The notes under the pieces were generated by a model. It saw only the letters and a list, made by a program, of their open reading frames with translations, was not told where the DNA came from and made no database searches. The position numbers and the translations under genes were made by a program. This document shows, in pieces, positions 7,439 to 15,905 of a stretch of 36,971 nucleotides of DNA. The stretch comes from a virus, in IMG/VR virus record IMGVR_UViG_3300022562_000917, positions 1 through 36,971 of that record; one strand, given 5' to 3'. Numbering within the stretch: position 1 is the first letter of the stretch; each line of letters opens with the position of its first letter.

Positions 7439-7788
7439 TTTCAAAGGCTATTAATAAATTTGTATATGCTCAAATGAGCGCAGAAGCTTTGAAAAAACAA
7501 TTTGTGCCTAAGTATCTGGCGACCGGAGAGCTTAAGTTCTATCGCTTCCTATTACTTTACGCTCTGAATAAACTAATCCATATCGAAAAAGGCTCCTTCA
7601 AGGGAAAAACTCCCGAGTTGGAGTTTTTAGATTATTATGACCAATTCATATTTTTGTATAGAAGAGAGGGAGAGGAAGTTTATCTAGATTTGGCCCGTGT
7701 TTTTAGAAAGGCCGCTCACAAAGTCTATAGAGTTATGCTTAAGAAAAATATGACCGAGCGTAATGTCAAGTTCCTCAATTTGGTATAA
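7411..7788 (+). CDS. Unknown basic helical protein (125 aa)
   Basis: A GTG start at 7411 is favoured because a full AGGAGG lies 4 nt upstream, inside the end of the kinase gene. The protein is helical and basic, with aromatic residues spread through it (LKFYRFLLLYALNKLIHIEKG; EFLDYYDQFIFLYRREGEEV). No motif is recognised. It sits between a nucleotide kinase and a probable virion protein, so context does not settle its role. Confidence 0.75.
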   Translation: MSDNTTNDLISKAINKFVYAQMSAEALKKQFVPKYLATGELKFYRFLLLYALNKLIHIEKGSFKGKTPELEFLDYYDQFIFLYRREGEEVYLDLARVFRKAAHKVYRVMLKKNMTERNVKFLNLV

Positions 7789-7789
7789 A

Positions 7790-8818
7790 ATGGCAGTTAT
7801 TAGCGTTACAGTTACTCAATCAGAAGAGCAAGTAGTTTCAGGAATTCCAAAAACAGTTTCTGTAACCACCAATATTCCAGCTACGATTTTTTACACATTG
7901 GATGGAACTGATCCAACTTTGTTTTCTACTATTTATACGGGCCCAATTTTTCTTCCGTTTAATGAGCTATTAATTACGCTAAAAGTATTTGCTACAAATG
8001 GTACAGATTCGTCTCCTATTGTTGTTGAGCAGTATATGACTAACATTGTGGACAGTAATGCTCGTCTACCTCATGCGGGGACTACAGCAGCAGCCGGTAG
8101 TGTCATACCGGACAGTTATCCCTTTGGAACTCCGCCATATCAACCACAACAGGGCTATTTAAACCCCGCAGATGCTGGGGCTTATACTGTTAATAATACG
8201 GCTCTTCCATCTAATCCAACCGGGTTTGATGGACAAGGTAATCCTACAGGATTCACCAATCAGCCATATGATTCCACTAATTATCAAATTACCTACACTG
8301 ATAGAAATGCGGCAGGAGAACAAAATCGTAATTTAGGCAATATGCCCGGTTATACTACACTGCCGTATCCTTCAGATGTGCAGCCGGACACGGGGCAGAC
8401 ATCTAACCAAGGTCCAGAGCAGTCCAGTCAATTTACAACATTGTTTGACCCAAGGGCCATGGTTATCTTCCAAGACTTCAGCCAGGAAGACCCAAACGAT
8501 CCTCCACAAATTAACAGGCAATTTTTTAGCTTAGAGAATCCGGAAAGAGTTCGTGATGGCACTTTATATTTCAACACGGGACAGGATGCTACGGCTCCAG
8601 TCAGCGGTTCGTTTGTAAGGGCTCATTACAATCCACGCAATAATACGATTACTCATTATTATAGAGATTCTTGGTCTAATAAATGGATTATTTCAACTGC
8701 TCCATACCAACCAAACGGTACATTTGATGGCAACATGGCTCAAATGGCTATGGGCACGAAGAGCGGTGCTGGCGTTGTATTTGAATGGTTGCCATTTACA
8801 AGACGCGTTCTTTTCTAA
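7790..8818 (+). CDS. Virion-associated protein with chitobiase-type C-terminal (CHB_HEX_C) domain
   Basis: I start at ATG 7790, just after the upstream stop; the in-frame TTG at 7763 lies inside the previous gene. Residues about 10-80 form an immunoglobulin-like domain of the chitobiase/beta-hexosaminidase C-terminal type, with the typical FYTLDGTDPTL core and an ALKVFAT-like strand later (ITLKVFATNGTDSSP). A long Pro/Gly/Asn/Gln-rich, low-complexity middle follows, then a C-terminal region with aromatic strands (REGTL-like DGTLYFNTG; ITHYYRDSWSNKW). This suggests a fibre, decoration or base-plate-associated protein, perhaps binding carbohydrate (inference). It is oddly placed among replication genes. 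Confidence 0.7.
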   Translation: MAVISVTVTQSEEQVVSGIPKTVSVTTNIPATIFYTLDGTDPTLFSTIYTGPIFLPFNELLITLKVFATNGTDSSPIVVEQYMTNIVDSNARLPHAGTTAAAGSVIPDSYPFGTPPYQPQQGYLNPADAGAYTVNNTALPSNPTGFDGQGNPTGFTNQPYDSTNYQITYTDRNAAGEQNRNLGNMPGYTTLPYPSDVQPDTGQTSNQGPEQSSQFTTLFDPRAMVIFQDFSQEDPNDPPQINRQFFSLENPERVRDGTLYFNTGQDATAPVSGSFVRAHYNPRNNTITHYYRDSWSNKWIISTAPYQPNGTFDGNMAQMAMGTKSGAGVVFEWLPFTRRVLF

Positions 8819-8820
8819 TC

Positions 8821-8836
8821 GATATATAGATTATTA
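8821..8836 (+). promoter_or_regulatory. GATATATA motif (copy 1), candidate promoter
   Basis: GATATATAGATTATTA lies just after the stop at 8818 and about 24 nt before ATG 8860. It is flanked by TAATC/GATTA as an inverted repeat. Similar sequence occurs in four other gaps (15811, 22635, 25271, 25797), which is why it is listed. Confidence 0.45.
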
Positions 8837-8859
8837 CACATTAAGCGAAAGAATTATTA

Positions 8860-9645
8860 ATGACAGAAGATTTGCGACTATCGGTTAGCAAGACCAAAAC
8901 TTTTTTGGATTGCAAAGCTAAATATAAGTTTTGCTATATTGAAAAGCTGCCTCGTAAAGACTGGGACTTCCATATCTTTGGTAAGTTTTGCCATAGTGTT
9001 CTAGAGTATTTTCATAAACAATATATTGAAGGATGTTTATTGCCCTACAATATTACAATGAATGACGCTTTTAAACATGCTTTAACTGAGTTTAAAGATA
9101 AGATGACTCCAGATATGAAGAAGGAGTGTTTTCAAATTGTCGATCAATACTTGCGTATAATTACGAAAGATAAACAGAACGGCATGCCAGCTAACGTAAT
9201 TTCGGTAGAAAAAAGATTTGACTTTGCCATCGCCGAAAATCTTGTTTTAAACGGAGCAATTGACAGGATTCAGTTGGATGACGATAATGTTATCCATGTG
9301 GCCGACTACAAGACCACCAAAAATAAAAAATATCTCAAGAACGATTTCTTTCAACTCTTGACATATGCGTACGTTATAATCTCAGAGGACCCTAGTATTG
9401 AAAAGGTAAGAGCGTCCTATATTCTACTTAGACATAATTTTGAGTATGTTACTACGGAATTTACTAAAGAAGAGATTTTGGCAGTGAAAGATAAGTATCA
9501 GGAGTATGCAAAACAGATGCTTTCTGAGCAGGAATTTCCACCAAACCCCACTAACTTATGTAACTATTGTGATTATCTACAACAATGTCCAGCAGGCAAA
9601 AGCAAGGCTTTTGACCAACAAGTTTATGGTGAAGTCAACTGGTAA
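8860..9645 (+). CDS. PD-(D/E)XK nuclease, RecB/Cas4-like with probable Fe-S cluster
   Basis: RecB-family single-strand exonuclease fold. The N-terminus has the typical LSVSKTKTFLDCKAKYKF entry helix with the first Cys of the cluster, then FGKFCHSVLEYFH. The catalytic core reads NGAIDRIQLDDDN then HVADYKTTK (the D and DxK motif), followed by FFQLLTYAYV with the conserved Gln/Tyr helix. The C-terminus CNYCDYLQQC supplies three more Cys, completing the four ligands seen in Cas4/AddB-type 4Fe-4S nucleases. At 261 aa it is a stand-alone nuclease. No cas1, cas2 or CRISPR array is nearby, so a replication/recombination role is more likely than CRISPR adaptation. Confidence 0.88.
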   Translation: MTEDLRLSVSKTKTFLDCKAKYKFCYIEKLPRKDWDFHIFGKFCHSVLEYFHKQYIEGCLLPYNITMNDAFKHALTEFKDKMTPDMKKECFQIVDQYLRIITKDKQNGMPANVISVEKRFDFAIAENLVLNGAIDRIQLDDDNVIHVADYKTTKNKKYLKNDFFQLLTYAYVIISEDPSIEKVRASYILLRHNFEYVTTEFTKEEILAVKDKYQEYAKQMLSEQEFPPNPTNLCNYCDYLQQCPAGKSKAFDQQVYGEVNW

Positions 9646-9654
9646 GAGGAACCG

Positions 9655-10902
9655 ATGAAAATTGAAGTAAATGAATTAGAACCATGCAGATTGTCCATTC
9701 ATTATGAAGCAAACTTTTTAGAGATTGCGGACAAGCGAGAAGAAATTGAGCGTGCTTTCAAGAAGGCTCCTGTTCCAGGTTTCCGTGAAGGTAAAGCTCA
9801 AATGGAACACATTCGTGTACATTATCGTCAACAGATTGACGACTCATTAAAGCGTGCTCTTGCTGAAGATGCGTTTCACAATACGCTCTTTGAAAAAAAG
9901 CTACGTCCACATGGGCCACCACGTTTCAATAGTTTATTACTAGATGGCGGCAAATTTTCATGTGAATTTGAAATGATGACTAAGCCGGAGTTTGAGCTTC
10001 CAGCATGGAGAGATATGGAAGTTCCAAAACCACATGGACAAGCCAATGCAACCGAGCTTTCCGAAAAGATGATGCAGGAACTGCGTGTACGTCTTGGAGA
10101 TGTACAGCCATATGCCGAAGGTGATTTTGTTCAGAGTGGTGATAACATCATCATCGATTATGAAGGTTTTGTTGATGGTGCTAAAGCAGACGCTTTGTGT
10201 GCCGAAGGTGAAATGATTACCATTGGAAAAAATCAGCTAGATGGTTTTGATACCAATCTATTGGGTATGTCTCTTGATGAGGTAAGAGAGTTTGATTTTA
10301 CTTCACCAGAAAATGGTCTGCCATCTATGGCTGGCAAGCTAATTCATTTCAAGGTTACCTTGAAGATGGGCTCGAAGACTATGCCATGTGCTTTGGATGA
10401 TGAAATGGCGAAAAAGATGGGCAAAGAAACTCTTGCTGAATTGCAAGAAATGGTTGCTCAGGCAGCTTTTGCTCGTGCAGAATCCATGAATAAGATGGCT
10501 GTCCATGAAGCAGTTTCTAGAAAGCTGGTTGATAGCGTACAGATGGACGTTCCACACTGGATGTCTCTTTCTGAAGCTCAATATTTAGCACATCAATCTC
10601 AGCTAGATTGGGCAATCATTCCCGATGAAGACAAAGAAAAAATGATTGAGATGGCTTCTCAAAATGTAAAGCTGGCTTTGACATTAGATAAGATTAGAGA
10701 AACTGAACCAGAGTCTCAACTATCTGATCAAGAAGTATTTGAAATTATCAAGCAGAACTTGGCAAATACTAAAGTTCCTCAAAGTCTTGATGAAGTGATT
10801 CAGCAAATGAACAAAACTGGATATCTCCAAATTCTATTCCAGAGAATTAGAGATGAGAATACTATGGACTTCGTAGTGAAGCACGTTAAATTAGTTGAAT
10901 AA
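9655..10902 (+). CDS. tig: Trigger-factor-like ribosome-associated chaperone
   Basis: Trigger factor binds the ribosome exit tunnel and shields nascent chains. The 415-aa protein (E. coli: 432) matches the three-part plan. The N-terminal ribosome-binding domain (about 1-110) has the signature loop VPGFREGKAQ at about residue 40. An FKBP-type prolyl isomerase domain (about 155-235) includes GDNIIIDYEGFVDG and LDGFDTNLLGM. A long helical C-terminal chaperone domain follows. The signature Pro of GFRxGxxP is replaced. SD AGAGGA precedes ATG 9655. It is a rare phage gene; the product could favour folding of phage proteins or compete with the host factor (inference). Confidence 0.9.
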   Translation: MKIEVNELEPCRLSIHYEANFLEIADKREEIERAFKKAPVPGFREGKAQMEHIRVHYRQQIDDSLKRALAEDAFHNTLFEKKLRPHGPPRFNSLLLDGGKFSCEFEMMTKPEFELPAWRDMEVPKPHGQANATELSEKMMQELRVRLGDVQPYAEGDFVQSGDNIIIDYEGFVDGAKADALCAEGEMITIGKNQLDGFDTNLLGMSLDEVREFDFTSPENGLPSMAGKLIHFKVTLKMGSKTMPCALDDEMAKKMGKETLAELQEMVAQAAFARAESMNKMAVHEAVSRKLVDSVQMDVPHWMSLSEAQYLAHQSQLDWAIIPDEDKEKMIEMASQNVKLALTLDKIRETEPESQLSDQEVFEIIKQNLANTKVPQSLDEVIQQMNKTGYLQILFQRIRDENTMDFVVKHVKLVE

Positions 10903-10916
10903 TAGGAGTAAGTATA

Positions 10917-11240
10917 ATGGGAAAGAAAGATAGTGGTCCCTTAACCTCTTTACCAAAGAAGTGGGATGATCTCATTAAGAAGATGCCTGAGTTCAAAGAC
11001 GAAGCAGATGCTGCTAGTGTCGATGATCTCAAAAAGATTATTGTTGCCTGTGAAGGAAATATCTATACAGTCAGCAAGGAAGAAGAAGCAGATGACAAAC
11101 TAACTGCAGCTAGAGAGATGTCTAAGGAGTTATCTGCACCATATCGTGATGCTAAGAAAGTTCAGCAAGCTAAGATTCAATACGCCTTGCTTTGCTTAGA
11201 AAGCAAGGGTGTAGATTTGGATAATAAGGATGAAGGTTGA
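10917..11240 (+). CDS. Unknown acidic/helical protein (107 aa)
   Basis: Predicted to be mostly helical, with a Lys/Asp/Glu-rich composition (VDDLKKIIVACEGNIY; ELSAPYRDAKKVQQ). The AAREMSKELSAPYRDAKK part resembles helical hairpins in phage proteins of unknown role. A good SD (taggag) precedes ATG 10917. It lies in one operon with the trigger-factor gene, 14 nt downstream. No family recognised. Confidence 0.75.
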   Translation: MGKKDSGPLTSLPKKWDDLIKKMPEFKDEADAASVDDLKKIIVACEGNIYTVSKEEEADDKLTAAREMSKELSAPYRDAKKVQQAKIQYALLCLESKGVDLDNKDEG

Positions 11241-11508
11241 ACGATTCATAATACAAGCTTGCTGTAACAAGAAGCAAATTGTCTTTAAACTAGACAGACC
11301 TCTTGACAGAAGTATACTTGATGTTCTGAAAAGTAATGGGTTCGTAGAAGCGGAACACTTTACTAAAGCAGGAATGCTATATGCCGATAATCTGGACTTA
11401 ATAGTAACGGGTCCATTCGGCAGTGATAGAATAAATGCTAAGTGTAAGAAGCCGGACTGCGACCAAATCCTCAATGATTTTGAGGCATTACTTAGCAGAA
11501 CGGGATGA
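11230..11508 (+). CDS. Unknown small protein (92 aa)
   Basis: It overlaps the previous gene by 11 nt and the next by 4 nt (ATGA), so it is translationally coupled on both sides. It has a short strand-rich N-terminus (ERFIIQACCNKKQIVFKL), a helix (RSILDVLKSNGF), another strand (NLDLIVTGPFG) and a CKKPDC pair near the C-terminus. The layout recalls small alpha/beta regulators, but no family is recognised. Confidence 0.75.
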   Translation: MKVERFIIQACCNKKQIVFKLDRPLDRSILDVLKSNGFVEAEHFTKAGMLYADNLDLIVTGPFGSDRINAKCKKPDCDQILNDFEALLSRTG

Positions 11509-12176
11509 GGATGGCAAAGGGCTCGGGATCTATCGCTGAAATCAGAAAGAAAGTTACCAAAACCCACGAATTTATATCCACTTCATATCATGAGGCTGGA
11601 CACGCCATTTACGCTCTTTTACATTTAATGAAGGTTACTTCGGTATCCGTTTTTGAAAATAAAAAAGTAAAAAGAATTCACGGACTTACATATTATGATT
11701 ATCCTAGTGAATTTGATGAGATTCAAGATCCTGACTTATTAAATACTTTACTTAGAGCCGAAATTGGCATTAGTTACGCCGGTTTGATTGCAGAAAAGAC
11801 TTTGTTTAGAAGCATTTCTGGTTCTCGACAAACTCCAACTTTCATATCATATGGTTCAACTGATGACAATAAATCAGCCCGAGAGGTGATTAAAAAGTAC
11901 AATCTAGCACCTCCTGGGCCCAAAAGAACAGCTTATAAGCAAAAACTAGCGAGAGAAGTTCAACATGAGCTTCATACTCATTGGGATGCGGTAATGGTCG
12001 TTTCACACGCCCTGTTCCGTCATCGACGCTTATCCTTTGTAGACTTACAAGAATTGCTTACCAAAAAGACACATAATAAAAAGTTTTGGAAAGAACAATT
12101 CAAAAAGATTAATTATTATTACGACAATAGCCTAAACCTTGACGAGAAAGATTTAAAAATTATCTTGTCAAGATAA
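11505..12176 (+). CDS. Stand-alone FtsH-type (M41) metalloprotease-like protein
   Basis: The zinc motif HEAGH (residues 29-33, in TSYHEAGHAIYALLH) and the downstream AGLIAEKTLF then YGSTDDNKSAREVI, with an Asp in the position of the third zinc ligand, match the protease domain of FtsH. The AAA+ ATPase and membrane segments of FtsH are absent: the protein is 223 aa and starts directly before the HEAGH helix. It may be an ATP-independent protease or may work with a host unfoldase (inference). The C-terminus is basic and Tyr/Asn-rich. The ATG overlaps the previous stop; ATG 11511 is an equally possible start. Confidence 0.8.
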   Translation: MRMAKGSGSIAEIRKKVTKTHEFISTSYHEAGHAIYALLHLMKVTSVSVFENKKVKRIHGLTYYDYPSEFDEIQDPDLLNTLLRAEIGISYAGLIAEKTLFRSISGSRQTPTFISYGSTDDNKSAREVIKKYNLAPPGPKRTAYKQKLAREVQHELHTHWDAVMVVSHALFRHRRLSFVDLQELLTKKTHNKKFWKEQFKKINYYYDNSLNLDEKDLKIILSR

Positions 12177-12215
12177 CGCCGATACTTTACACCGTATTCC
12201 CTGGCAAAGTACACG

Positions 12216-12233
12216 CAGTCTATCCTTAGACTG
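12216..12233 (+). promoter_or_regulatory. Perfect hairpin in the dnaE leader
   Basis: CAGTCTA (12216-12222), loop TCCT, TAGACTG (12227-12233) form a perfect 7-bp stem with a tetraloop. A second possible stem, TACTTT/AAAGTA (12183-12188 and 12206-12211), lies just upstream. The 120-nt gap between the protease gene and the replicase gene is the longest unexplained leader in the left half. No T-run follows, so it is not a typical terminator. It may regulate translation or stability of the polymerase mRNA. Confidence 0.4.
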
Positions 12234-12296
12234 AACAGCTCCGAGAGATGAGTCGATGTGCATTTGTTACAATACACAACCCAATCAGGAGGTCGT

Positions 12297-15200
12297 ATGA
12301 CCGACTTTGTATCATTGCATAATCAGACTGAGTTTTCTATTCTTGATTCTATTATCAGTCCTAAGGGACTTTTCAAGAAAGCTAAAGAGTTAGGACAGCA
12401 GGCCGTTGCTGTTACAGACCATGGTTCATTGGCTAGCGCTTGGGATGCATGGAAAGCGTCAAAAGATACTGGCGTCAAACTTATCATTGGATGCGAATGC
12501 TATTTCCAAGATGATGCCACCAATGTGAACGAAAAGTTCAGACATATTGTCTTGCTTGCTAAAAATGCAGTGGGATATAGAAATCTGCTAACGCTCAACA
12601 AGAAAGGATTCGACCAAAGTTCCTTTGTTGGTAAGCGCGTGTATTCAGTTTTGGATTGGAAGCTTCTAGAACAATATTCTGAAGGGCTCATCTGTCTTAC
12701 AGCTTGCGGTAATGGTATTGTTAGCCAGCTTCTGATGAAGGGTAAAATGGATGAGGCAGAGCAGACAATTCTGCGCCTCAAGAAATTGTTTGGCGATAAT
12801 TTAGGTTTAGAGATTCAGCCGAACAATATGAAGCGTGGCTCCAACATTTTCAATGATGAAATTGACCAACAGTTTTTAAACAAACAGCTCATCACTTTAG
12901 GCAAGAAACTTGATGTGCGAGTTGTGGCTGCTTGTAATGCCCACTACCTAAACAAAGAGGACTCAGATATTCATGATTCTTTCTTAGCTATTGGCGCACA
13001 TCAGCCAAAGAGTTCAGCATTTCGTTTACGATATCCGCCTGCCGAGTTTTACCTTAAAACGGGCGATGAGGTGAAAGCGTTCTTTACCAGAAATTATGGA
13101 GAGGCATTAGCGCAGGAATTCTGCGATAATAGTGTGTACTTCGCTAACTTGTGCGAAAAGCCAGAATGGATCGATCCAAAATTTTCCAATCCGTCGGGCA
13201 AGGAGCTTCCTGTCTTTCCAGTTAAGGATGAGCCAGATTATGCTGAGTTTCGTCAATGGGCAGACCTTCTAGATGACAATGTTAAGCATCTAGATGAGGA
13301 TAAGCTGTTTTTGCGTTATCGTTGCGAACAGTTTCTTGAGTCCCGCGTTAAGGATCTCAATGATGAGAACATGGGCACATATAAAGCTCGTTTGGTAGAA
13401 GAGATAGATGTTTTGGAGTACCACGGCTTCTCCAGCTACATGCTCATCGTAGCTGATTTTATAGATTGGGCTAGAAAGCATGAAATTGCCGTGGGCGAAG
13501 GCCGAGGGTCTGTCGGCGGCTCTTTGGTAGCTTATTTGTTAGGAATTCACCAAGCCGATCCAATCAAGTATGGTTTGATCTTTGCCCGTTTCCATAATAA
13601 AGAAAAGTCTAGCTTTCCAGATATTGATACGGACTTTGCGCCATCAGGTCGTGTGAAGGTACAAAATTATCTCCGACAGAAATACGGTGAAGACCATGTT
13701 GCTCACGTTAGTAACGTCAATACTATTACGCCCAAAGTGTATGTTAAAGATATTGCGCGTGTGTGCGAAATAGGCGGTAGTAAGGAAGATGCTCTTAGAA
13801 TTGGTAACGAAGTTGCCGATTGTATTCCTGCAGAAATTCATTCTATTGATGATGCTCTTATAAAGGTCCCGCTATTTGCGGAGTACGCCAAGAAATATCC
13901 AGAGTTTGTAAAGTACAAGGATATCTGTGGAAAGTACCGTGCCTGGTCCACTCACGCTGGTGGTATTATCATCTCTGCCCGTCCTCTGACTGGTCTCGTT
14001 CCACTCAGGAAGGATAAGGATGGAGCACTAGCCATTGAGTATGATAAGGACAAGGCTGAGGAAAATGGTCTAGTCAAGATGGATACCTTGGGACTTTCTA
14101 CTCTGGATATTATTGGTCAAACCATGCAGCTCATTAAGTCGTCCGGCAAAGCAGTTCCGGCGGCTATTAATTATGATGATTACGACCAGGAAGCTTACGA
14201 TGTAATTTCTAATGGCGACACTTTCTGTGTGTTCCAGCTTGGAACATCTGGTGGAACTATTGATTTATGTAAACAGATTAAGCCAAAGTCTGTCAATGAC
14301 ATTAGCTACATCAACTCTCTGGCTCGCCCCTCTGCTCGTGACATGCGCAAGGACTTCATTCTTACTAAGAATGGCGAGAAGCCGTTCTCTTTACTACACC
14401 CAAAACTAGGAAGAGCGTTCAACAATACGTTCGGATTCGGTCTATATGAAGAGTCTCTTATGTATCTAGCTCAAGACGTGGCTGGATGGAGTTTACATTC
14501 TGCTGACCGTTTACGTAAGCTCACGAAGGAAAAGGGCAAGAATCCCAAGAAAGCTCAAGAGTGGCGCGCAGAATTCATTAAGGATGCTGTTGGGAATAGT
14601 GTCAATGAAGCAATTGCCAAACGTATTTGGGATGAAGTCGTAGATAAATTCCAAGGTTACGGTTTCAATATGTCTCACTCAATCTTGTACTCTATGACAA
14701 GTTATAAGACTGCATGGTTGAAGGCTCATTATCCGATTGAGTTCCTTATGGCCAATTTGATGGCTGAAGTAAAATCCAACGCGCCCGATGCGAAGACTAA
14801 TATTGAAAAGATCAAGAAAGAGATCCGTAAGCGTCGAGTCAAAATTGTTCCTCCTGATATCAACAAGTCACAGTTGGTTTATACTTTGGAAGAAGGTAAT
14901 AAGCTAGTTACCGGACTAGATGCCATTAAATTTGTGGGCGTAGATGCTATCAAAGATATTATTGATAAGCGACCATTCAATAGCTTTTTCGATTTTATGG
15001 TAAGAGTAAGTTCTAAGGCAGTTAGAGCAAATAGCATTCAAGCCTTAGCGGCTTGTGGGGCTTTGGATTCTTTTGGAATTCCGCGCAAGCTCATGTTCTT
15101 GTATTGTTCAGACTATCGCAAAAAATTGCAAGTTTGGCTCAAGAAGCATGATCCGACCAAAGAGCAGTTCCTTTATCCTTGGCCTGCCGAGCCCGAATGG

Positions 15201-15812
15201 ACTAAGCCTGAAGTGTATGCTCTAGAACATTATTACATTGGAGAGTCGTTTACATGTAAGCCGGTAGAAGCTTATGGTACGTTTTTTGGTGGCGAGCATA
15301 CTACTGTGCATGATATCAAGCGCTCCAAAGATAAAACCAGCGTAGCGGCCGTCAAAGGTATCATACGAGACTTCTTCGAATTTAGAGTAAAGAAAGAGGG
15401 CAAGTATTATGGTCAGTCGATGGTCAAGGCCGTTCTAGAAGATAAAAATGGCGACCAGTGTACTTTGACAATTTTCCCGGATCGCTGGAAAACCGTCAAA
15501 GAAAGAATTCAAGAAATTAACAAGAAGGCGGAATTCGATATAGGAATAGCATTGTTCTTCTCAGGAAATACAAATTCTTATGAAGATGACATGGGTGTCA
15601 TATTAGATCAATTATACCACATTGCACTTCCACCGGCTCTTCCTGCCGATTTAAAGGCCAAAAAAATCAACCTTAAAGAGGCAAAAGCAAAACTTCTCAT
15701 TAAGGAAGAAGACGAAAAACCTAAGAGTCCTCAGGAGATACTCGATCAAATCGAGGACGTTCTATACGATGAAGGTCTCATCGATTTGGACGCGGAACCG
15801 GATGATGACTGA
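12297..15812 (+). CDS. dnaE: DNA polymerase III alpha subunit (DnaE-type replicase)
   Basis: C-family replicative polymerase of 1171 aa. The start is set by AGGAGG 5 nt before ATG 12297; an in-frame GTG at 12258 lacks an SD. Domains in order: PHP (about 1-270, AVAVTDHGSLASAW), palm with GEGRGSVGGSLVAYLLG and the catalytic PDIDTDF (about residue 440), the third catalytic Asp in KMDTLGLSTLD (about 594), fingers with MSHSILYSMTSYKTAWLKAHYP, then HhH and OB-like parts. In the first PHP motif the usual HxH is LHNQ, so the second His is lost and PHP proofreading is probably inactive. No epsilon-type exonuclease is seen in the window. A bacterial-type replicase in a phage with T4-like recombination genes is notable. 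Confidence 0.97.
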   Translation: MTDFVSLHNQTEFSILDSIISPKGLFKKAKELGQQAVAVTDHGSLASAWDAWKASKDTGVKLIIGCECYFQDDATNVNEKFRHIVLLAKNAVGYRNLLTLNKKGFDQSSFVGKRVYSVLDWKLLEQYSEGLICLTACGNGIVSQLLMKGKMDEAEQTILRLKKLFGDNLGLEIQPNNMKRGSNIFNDEIDQQFLNKQLITLGKKLDVRVVAACNAHYLNKEDSDIHDSFLAIGAHQPKSSAFRLRYPPAEFYLKTGDEVKAFFTRNYGEALAQEFCDNSVYFANLCEKPEWIDPKFSNPSGKELPVFPVKDEPDYAEFRQWADLLDDNVKHLDEDKLFLRYRCEQFLESRVKDLNDENMGTYKARLVEEIDVLEYHGFSSYMLIVADFIDWARKHEIAVGEGRGSVGGSLVAYLLGIHQADPIKYGLIFARFHNKEKSSFPDIDTDFAPSGRVKVQNYLRQKYGEDHVAHVSNVNTITPKVYVKDIARVCEIGGSKEDALRIGNEVADCIPAEIHSIDDALIKVPLFAEYAKKYPEFVKYKDICGKYRAWSTHAGGIIISARPLTGLVPLRKDKDGALAIEYDKDKAEENGLVKMDTLGLSTLDIIGQTMQLIKSSGKAVPAAINYDDYDQEAYDVISNGDTFCVFQLGTSGGTIDLCKQIKPKSVNDISYINSLARPSARDMRKDFILTKNGEKPFSLLHPKLGRAFNNTFGFGLYEESLMYLAQDVAGWSLHSADRLRKLTKEKGKNPKKAQEWRAEFIKDAVGNSVNEAIAKRIWDEVVDKFQGYGFNMSHSILYSMTSYKTAWLKAHYPIEFLMANLMAEVKSNAPDAKTNIEKIKKEIRKRRVKIVPPDINKSQLVYTLEEGNKLVTGLDAIKFVGVDAIKDIIDKRPFNSFFDFMVRVSSKAVRANSIQALAACGALDSFGIPRKLMFLYCSDYRKKLQVWLKKHDPTKEQFLYPWPAEPEWTKPEVYALEHYYIGESFTCKPVEAYGTFFGGEHTTVHDIKRSKDKTSVAAVKGIIRDFFEFRVKKEGKYYGQSMVKAVLEDKNGDQCTLTIFPDRWKTVKERIQEINKKAEFDIGIALFFSGNTNSYEDDMGVILDQLYHIALPPALPADLKAKKINLKEAKAKLLIKEEDEKPKSPQEILDQIEDVLYDEGLIDLDAEPDDD

Positions 15813-15828
15813 TATATACGATATTAGA
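15811..15828 (+). promoter_or_regulatory. GATATATA motif (copy 2), candidate promoter
   Basis: GATATATACGATATTAGA begins at the dnaE stop codon and lies about 80 nt before ATG 15906. It has both halves of the motif (GATATATA then GATATTA). The rest of the 93-nt gap is AT-rich, with a second GATATCGATTGTATATGCAT stretch near 15873, and shows no clear terminator. Confidence 0.45.
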
Positions 15829-15905
15829 TAATAACAAAATCGACCCAGTCGTCAAAAAATGATACAGATGATATCGATTGTATATGCATAATAAGGGATG
15901 AAGTC

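Noticed and set aside
8860-9645. Cas4 of a CRISPR system
   Set aside because: No cas genes, direct-repeat array or spacers were seen in the window; a free-standing RecB-like nuclease is the simpler reading.
12177-12296. tRNA or tRNA-like gene in the dnaE leader
   Set aside because: Stems exist but there is no acceptor pairing, no T-loop TTC motif and no recognisable anticodon arm.
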